A DNA stretch of 64,000 nucleotides from Harmothoe impar. Lineage: Eukaryota; Annelida; Polychaeta; Phyllodocida; Polynoidae. Below, piece by piece: positions 60,133 through 64,000 of the stretch (positions are counted from its first letter, which is position 1; the number at the start of each line of letters is the position of its first letter). The translations under genes were made by a program, and so were the position numbers. The stretch lies in assembly GCA_947462335.1 (NCBI GenBank), contig OX381707.1, positions 32,725,618-32,789,617 of the forward strand, written 5' to 3'. The notes beneath the pieces were generated by a model. That model had not been told where the DNA came from. It was given only the letters and a program-made list of their open reading frames with translations, and searched no databases.

Positions 60133-60751
60133 TTTGAATCATCTCAATAAGAATAATTTGTGAGGGATGATTCCATTTTGGCTGATTTTCGTAAACCTCT
60201 GCAAATGAAAATCCTTTTAAAGTAAGTTTCAAAAATGCTTTAAGTTATGCTGCATCAGCATATTTATATGACACTACAAAACACCAAGTCCAAGCCATCA
60301 AGACCAGTTTCTAATAACATTTATATGATATAGTGATGGTAAGATCTCCGACCAGCAGCTGTGACTCTGCCAGATAAAGGGCAGTGCATTTCAATTCCAA
60401 TTATGGCCAGGACATTGTGGCATCCTCCATGGGGCATTGCTGACCAAAACAAGCCTCCTCCCCATTCTGCCTTACCAGGAACACGACTCGGTACCAGACA
60501 AACCCAGTGGTGAGATAAGGCTCCTGTCTCCATGACAACAATATAAGGGCTGGTGGTAGTAAAAATGGTAGTTTGGGAGGGCATTATCTCTACAGAACAT
60601 TACCCCTAGTTTTATTAGGAGTAACATGCTCATGGCATCCCCTGAGTATGTCCTTCCATGATCTGCAATGCTCAAATAGGTTTGGGGAAAGCAGTAAAAT
60701 GATTAGGAACATTTGGCAATATTTTTGCATTGAATACGGTTTATATAATGC

Positions 60752-60753
<2 letters not shown>

Positions 60754-60824
<71 letters not shown>
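60754..60824. repeat. (TA)35 microsatellite
   Basis: About 71 bases of uninterrupted TA, the longest simple repeat in the window. Confidence 0.97.
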
Positions 60825-60827
<3 letters not shown>

Positions 60828-61124
60828 GGGTGGTTCTTTTCATGTGTATGTTAACTACGTTTTATATACCTAGCAAAGAGGAGGTGTTTTAGTTAGTATG
60901 AATGGTGTATTACTTGATTCTATTATTCTCAGAGTGATCACAGCTGACCAGTTAATCAGTTTCCGGGATTGCCTCTCCCTACAACTCACTTAGAGAAATG
61001 AGGTTAATTGAATTGCTGGCGATTTTTCCAACTACAGTCTGTAGATATGTGTGTTCCTTTCTCAACCATAATATAATTTCTTACTAAAAATGATAACACT
61101 AATGAATGAGGCCACAGGCTATTA

Positions 61125-61195
61125 GCCTTGTCTATTGAATTATAACAGTATCCCAGTCGCCTTGTCTAGTATTGAATTATAACAGTATCCCAGTC
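61125..61195 (+). repeat. two-copy 34-37 bp tandem repeat
   Basis: GCCTTGTCTA then ATTGAATTATAACAGTATCC occurs twice back to back. The second copy has a 3-bp GTA insertion, so the duplication is recent. Confidence 0.9.
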
Positions 61196-61199
61196 TATA

Positions 61200-62900
61200 G
61201 TTCTCAATTAGAAATCCCGAGTTGACATAATGTCTTCTCTAGAGGGTTTCTACTACCTTTGTGACTTGGTTATGGTTTCAGTGTACTGATTCAGAGCACC
61301 TTTGGCAAAGAATTTGGATCTATATTGAAATGACGATATTTAGCATTTTTTTCTTAATCTTTTCTCTCCTTGGCATTTGGGCTATTTTTCACTCAGGTTA
61401 AGCTGGTGAAACATGGCCCAAATCCAATGCATCTGCAAACACTCAGTTTGGAAAAATTCACGTTAATCTATTTAGCGAGATTAGGGTCTCATACCATGCA
61501 TAATGCATATTATTGGGGTCCATCCCCTTCCCTTTAGAGTAGCATACTATTATTTACATCTTAAGATTGGATTACTGACAGCTGAGCATTCATCCTGTTT
61601 CTAGCAGACTCACAGAGCGGCATCTGCAAGTTTTGGTCTCTGAGGAAATCACAGTGTGTGCTCTCTTGTGGTGGTTAAGGGTGTTTTCGCCAGCGTCTAG
61701 TAATGTGTATCCTCTACTAGCTCAGAATTACTCCCTGATTGGAAGTGAGGTGAGGTGGGAAAGAGCTCTCATACCTTACGATGACTCTAGACTGGATCTA
61801 TGTGGGCGCACTAACACAGGCTAACCCAGGTAGCCAAAACAACATGAAGGAAACATGAAAAAGAAATCCTTAAGGTGTGGAAAACACTTTCGAAAAACGA
61901 AAATAAATTGGTTAGAATAGAACAAGTTTGGTATCATGTTGCAATATCATAGATCTAAGAACGTGAAATAAGGTTTTGAACGCTAAATTATGAGATACAT
62001 AAACATGTTTGCAAACGTTCATTGCTTTTAATAAACATTACCATCAGCGATTGTGACTTTTGAAACCCTTTGTATATCTAAGATCAATTGTTGATAATGA
62101 TCAAGTTTGGAAAATTTCCATTCACTTCTTACCTTTCCCTGGCGACTTGCTTTCTATTCCCAACACGATGCTTTCCAGTTGACCTTTGTCCAGTCAAATA
62201 AGATCTCCATGGAAAAGACTTAATCATCCCCATTTTCTGGGGAAGGGGAGGATTGAGTACCACAGTTGCCCCAGCTGCCCAGTATTGTTGACACTGACAG
62301 GGGCTGGATGGCCAGTTCAGACTAAGATGCCTACGCTATACATTGTCAGTACACAAGGGCAACCCCTTATCATTTCCATTTGATTGCTGTCTCAGCCCTA
62401 ACCTCTGATCTAATCATTCACCTCTCATTCCCCAGAGCCACTGTAGCTTTGTAAGGTGTGGGTAGAGGCAGCACCATTTTGTTACCCCCCCCCCCCTACC
62501 CCTCAGAGAGAGGCTCCTACCAGAGAGGGGCTCCTGCGAATCAGTTTATTTTTACTGACAAATGAAATGATATCACTGGTGTGAATTATTTCCCCACAAC
62601 ATGGGCTCACAACCCCCTGTACCCTCCTTCTTTTGTTGTAAATACTAGGAACTGGACCATTTCCCCCGTCCCCTCCAAATAAAACCCTTTACTAAATCAC
62701 ACATCAGATTTGCTTTGTTCTCCACAAGGTCATTTGATTGTTTGCCTGACCTTGAATTGCTGGGGCATGTCATTGAACGACGTTTGGTGTTTGCTTTCCA
62801 TTTTTGTGTTCCAGCATACACCGTTTACTGTCACCTCATGCGGCCAACTATAAAAAGTGAAAGCACTGTCTGATCTTTTTACTCATAGAAAAGAGATAAA
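61200..62900. other. unassigned DNA within block 3 copy III
   Basis: No frame, RNA or repeat is recognised other than a poly-C run near 62487. Confidence 0.4.
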
Positions 62901-64000
62901 AAAGATAGTTCTGCCAGTTTTACTTCCTAAACTGTATCAGCGGTCCTGATCACAATGCAGACCTAGTCCTTCTGCTATTGATCACATGACCTGTGATGGT
63001 GTTGCAGGAAACTGGTGTGAACAACATAGTAGTATGAGACGGCAAAAATCTGGTATCATTTCCTAAGGAAATTGTTTAGTACTTCTGAAAATGCTGATGC
63101 TTCAGTCTATATCTAGAGCTACTCCCCACCCGCTAATGATTGCCTATCACAATAATCCAGGAACATCAAAGGGAATGCAGAGGGTCGCATAATAAAGTTA
63201 TTATTGTAGTCAATCCTATTAATTGAACCATTACTAAATTTTACGTTCATAATAGTAGATTTAGTAGTATCTAGATTTCTCTTGATGGGCAGGGGGAGGG
63301 TTACTCTTTCTAGTCCGGGATTGCAACTTTATGTCACTGTATACTTTGTTGACGGATCACATGAGGCAATACAATGATTAATACACTTTTAAGAAATCCC
63401 TCAAAGATTGAAATGTTATCTTTTTGAAATACAAGATCCACTATGCTTAAGTATACCAAGGGCTATATTCAATGGGCTAAGATAACGATATATTATATAT
63501 TGTCATGCATAGTATATGGGCATCAATAAAAAGGTATAGAAATGAGCTTGAGAATAACAACTGAAGTGGCGTAGACACGGCTAATAATAGAATAGACCAT
63601 TGCTGAGCAGAACCTCTGCCATGAGAGCTAACAATGACCTGGTTGAGGAAGGCTCTTATAAATGAGGAGGGTTGTTTTGACAGGAAGCTTATAGCATGGC
63701 GGGTGAGTCTGTAGGGAAGAAGAGATTGAGGTAGATGAGAAAGGGGAGACTACCATGTCTGGCTCTAGATAAAAGTCCCGATTGTTTACCTAGTAGCATC
63801 ATGACACGTGCAGCCCAGAACCTGAGGACTAAGGACCTCTAGATAGTATTGTCATATTTATAGATGAATACATGCATTGTCATATTCATCATAAATTATT
63901 TTTAGACTGTACATAATGTCCAGCTGTAGATCTATTGATATCTGTGTTCTATTTCATGATGTAAATGCAGAACATGATGATGAATGAATGCAATAGGTGT
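62901..64000 (+). repeat. block 3 tandem segment, copy IV (start only)
   Basis: Part of island a at 63160-63205 (AACATCAAAGGGAAT) and island b with its upstream flank at 63557-63815 are present. The copy runs off the window end. Confidence 0.8.

Larger units (their letters stand above)
58951..62900 (+). repeat. block 3 tandem segment, copy III
   Basis: Islands are a at 59015-59115, b at 59791-59930 and d at 60395-60520. The second half (about 61200-62900) has no clear match to f or g and no gene; it may be inserted or more diverged. Confidence 0.75.

Overview
The window looks like a gene-poor stretch of a metazoan nuclear genome. It is moderately AT-rich, full of short simple repeats, poly-C/poly-G runs and foldback elements, and has no long open frame; every frame above about 100 codons is in low-complexity or chance-open DNA. 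The frequent GTAGGCCTAC motif, the AGGTCA-type arrays and the abundance of MITE-like hairpins fit a marine invertebrate, possibly an echinoderm or hemichordate. That is an impression from sequence style, not a proof. No complete protein-coding gene, rRNA or functional tRNA can be supported.

The main architecture is serial tandem duplication of non-coding DNA. Three unrelated blocks are visible. Block 1 (about 0.35-12.4 kb) has two copies about 3.7 kb apart. The second copy is split by a 6.3-kb element with long terminal inverted repeats and a 7-bp target duplication, which contains a nested 3.3-kb element. Block 2 (about 15.3-29.8 kb) has two copies in the same order, each carrying private insertions; the other copy acts as the empty site. 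Block 3 (about 50.4 kb to the end) has three copies and the start of a fourth, period about 4.0-4.4 kb. Most of each block has drifted, but short islands stay similar. The extreme case is a 192-bp island in block 1 with a single difference between copies.

Between the blocks (about 30-50 kb) lie unique DNA and many inverted-repeat elements. They include a 574-bp mirror palindrome whose two arms each look like a promoter ending in ATGGCG, near-perfect short hairpins, a dispersed GTGGGCAC-ended MITE family (one copy grown into an 11-bp satellite), minisatellites, purine/pyrimidine tracts and G-quadruplex-type runs.

Possible gene traces are few. There is a frameshifted minus-strand relic of a cysteine-rich open frame often found near transposons (18.3-18.8 kb), and a possible 45-codon minus-strand terminal exon at 12.6 kb. 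Two possible first exons end in good splice donors (13.38 and 36.09 kb), and there are two degenerate tRNA-like sequences. The window may be a large intron or intergenic regulatory territory whose enhancers were multiplied by tandem duplication; that reading is inference.
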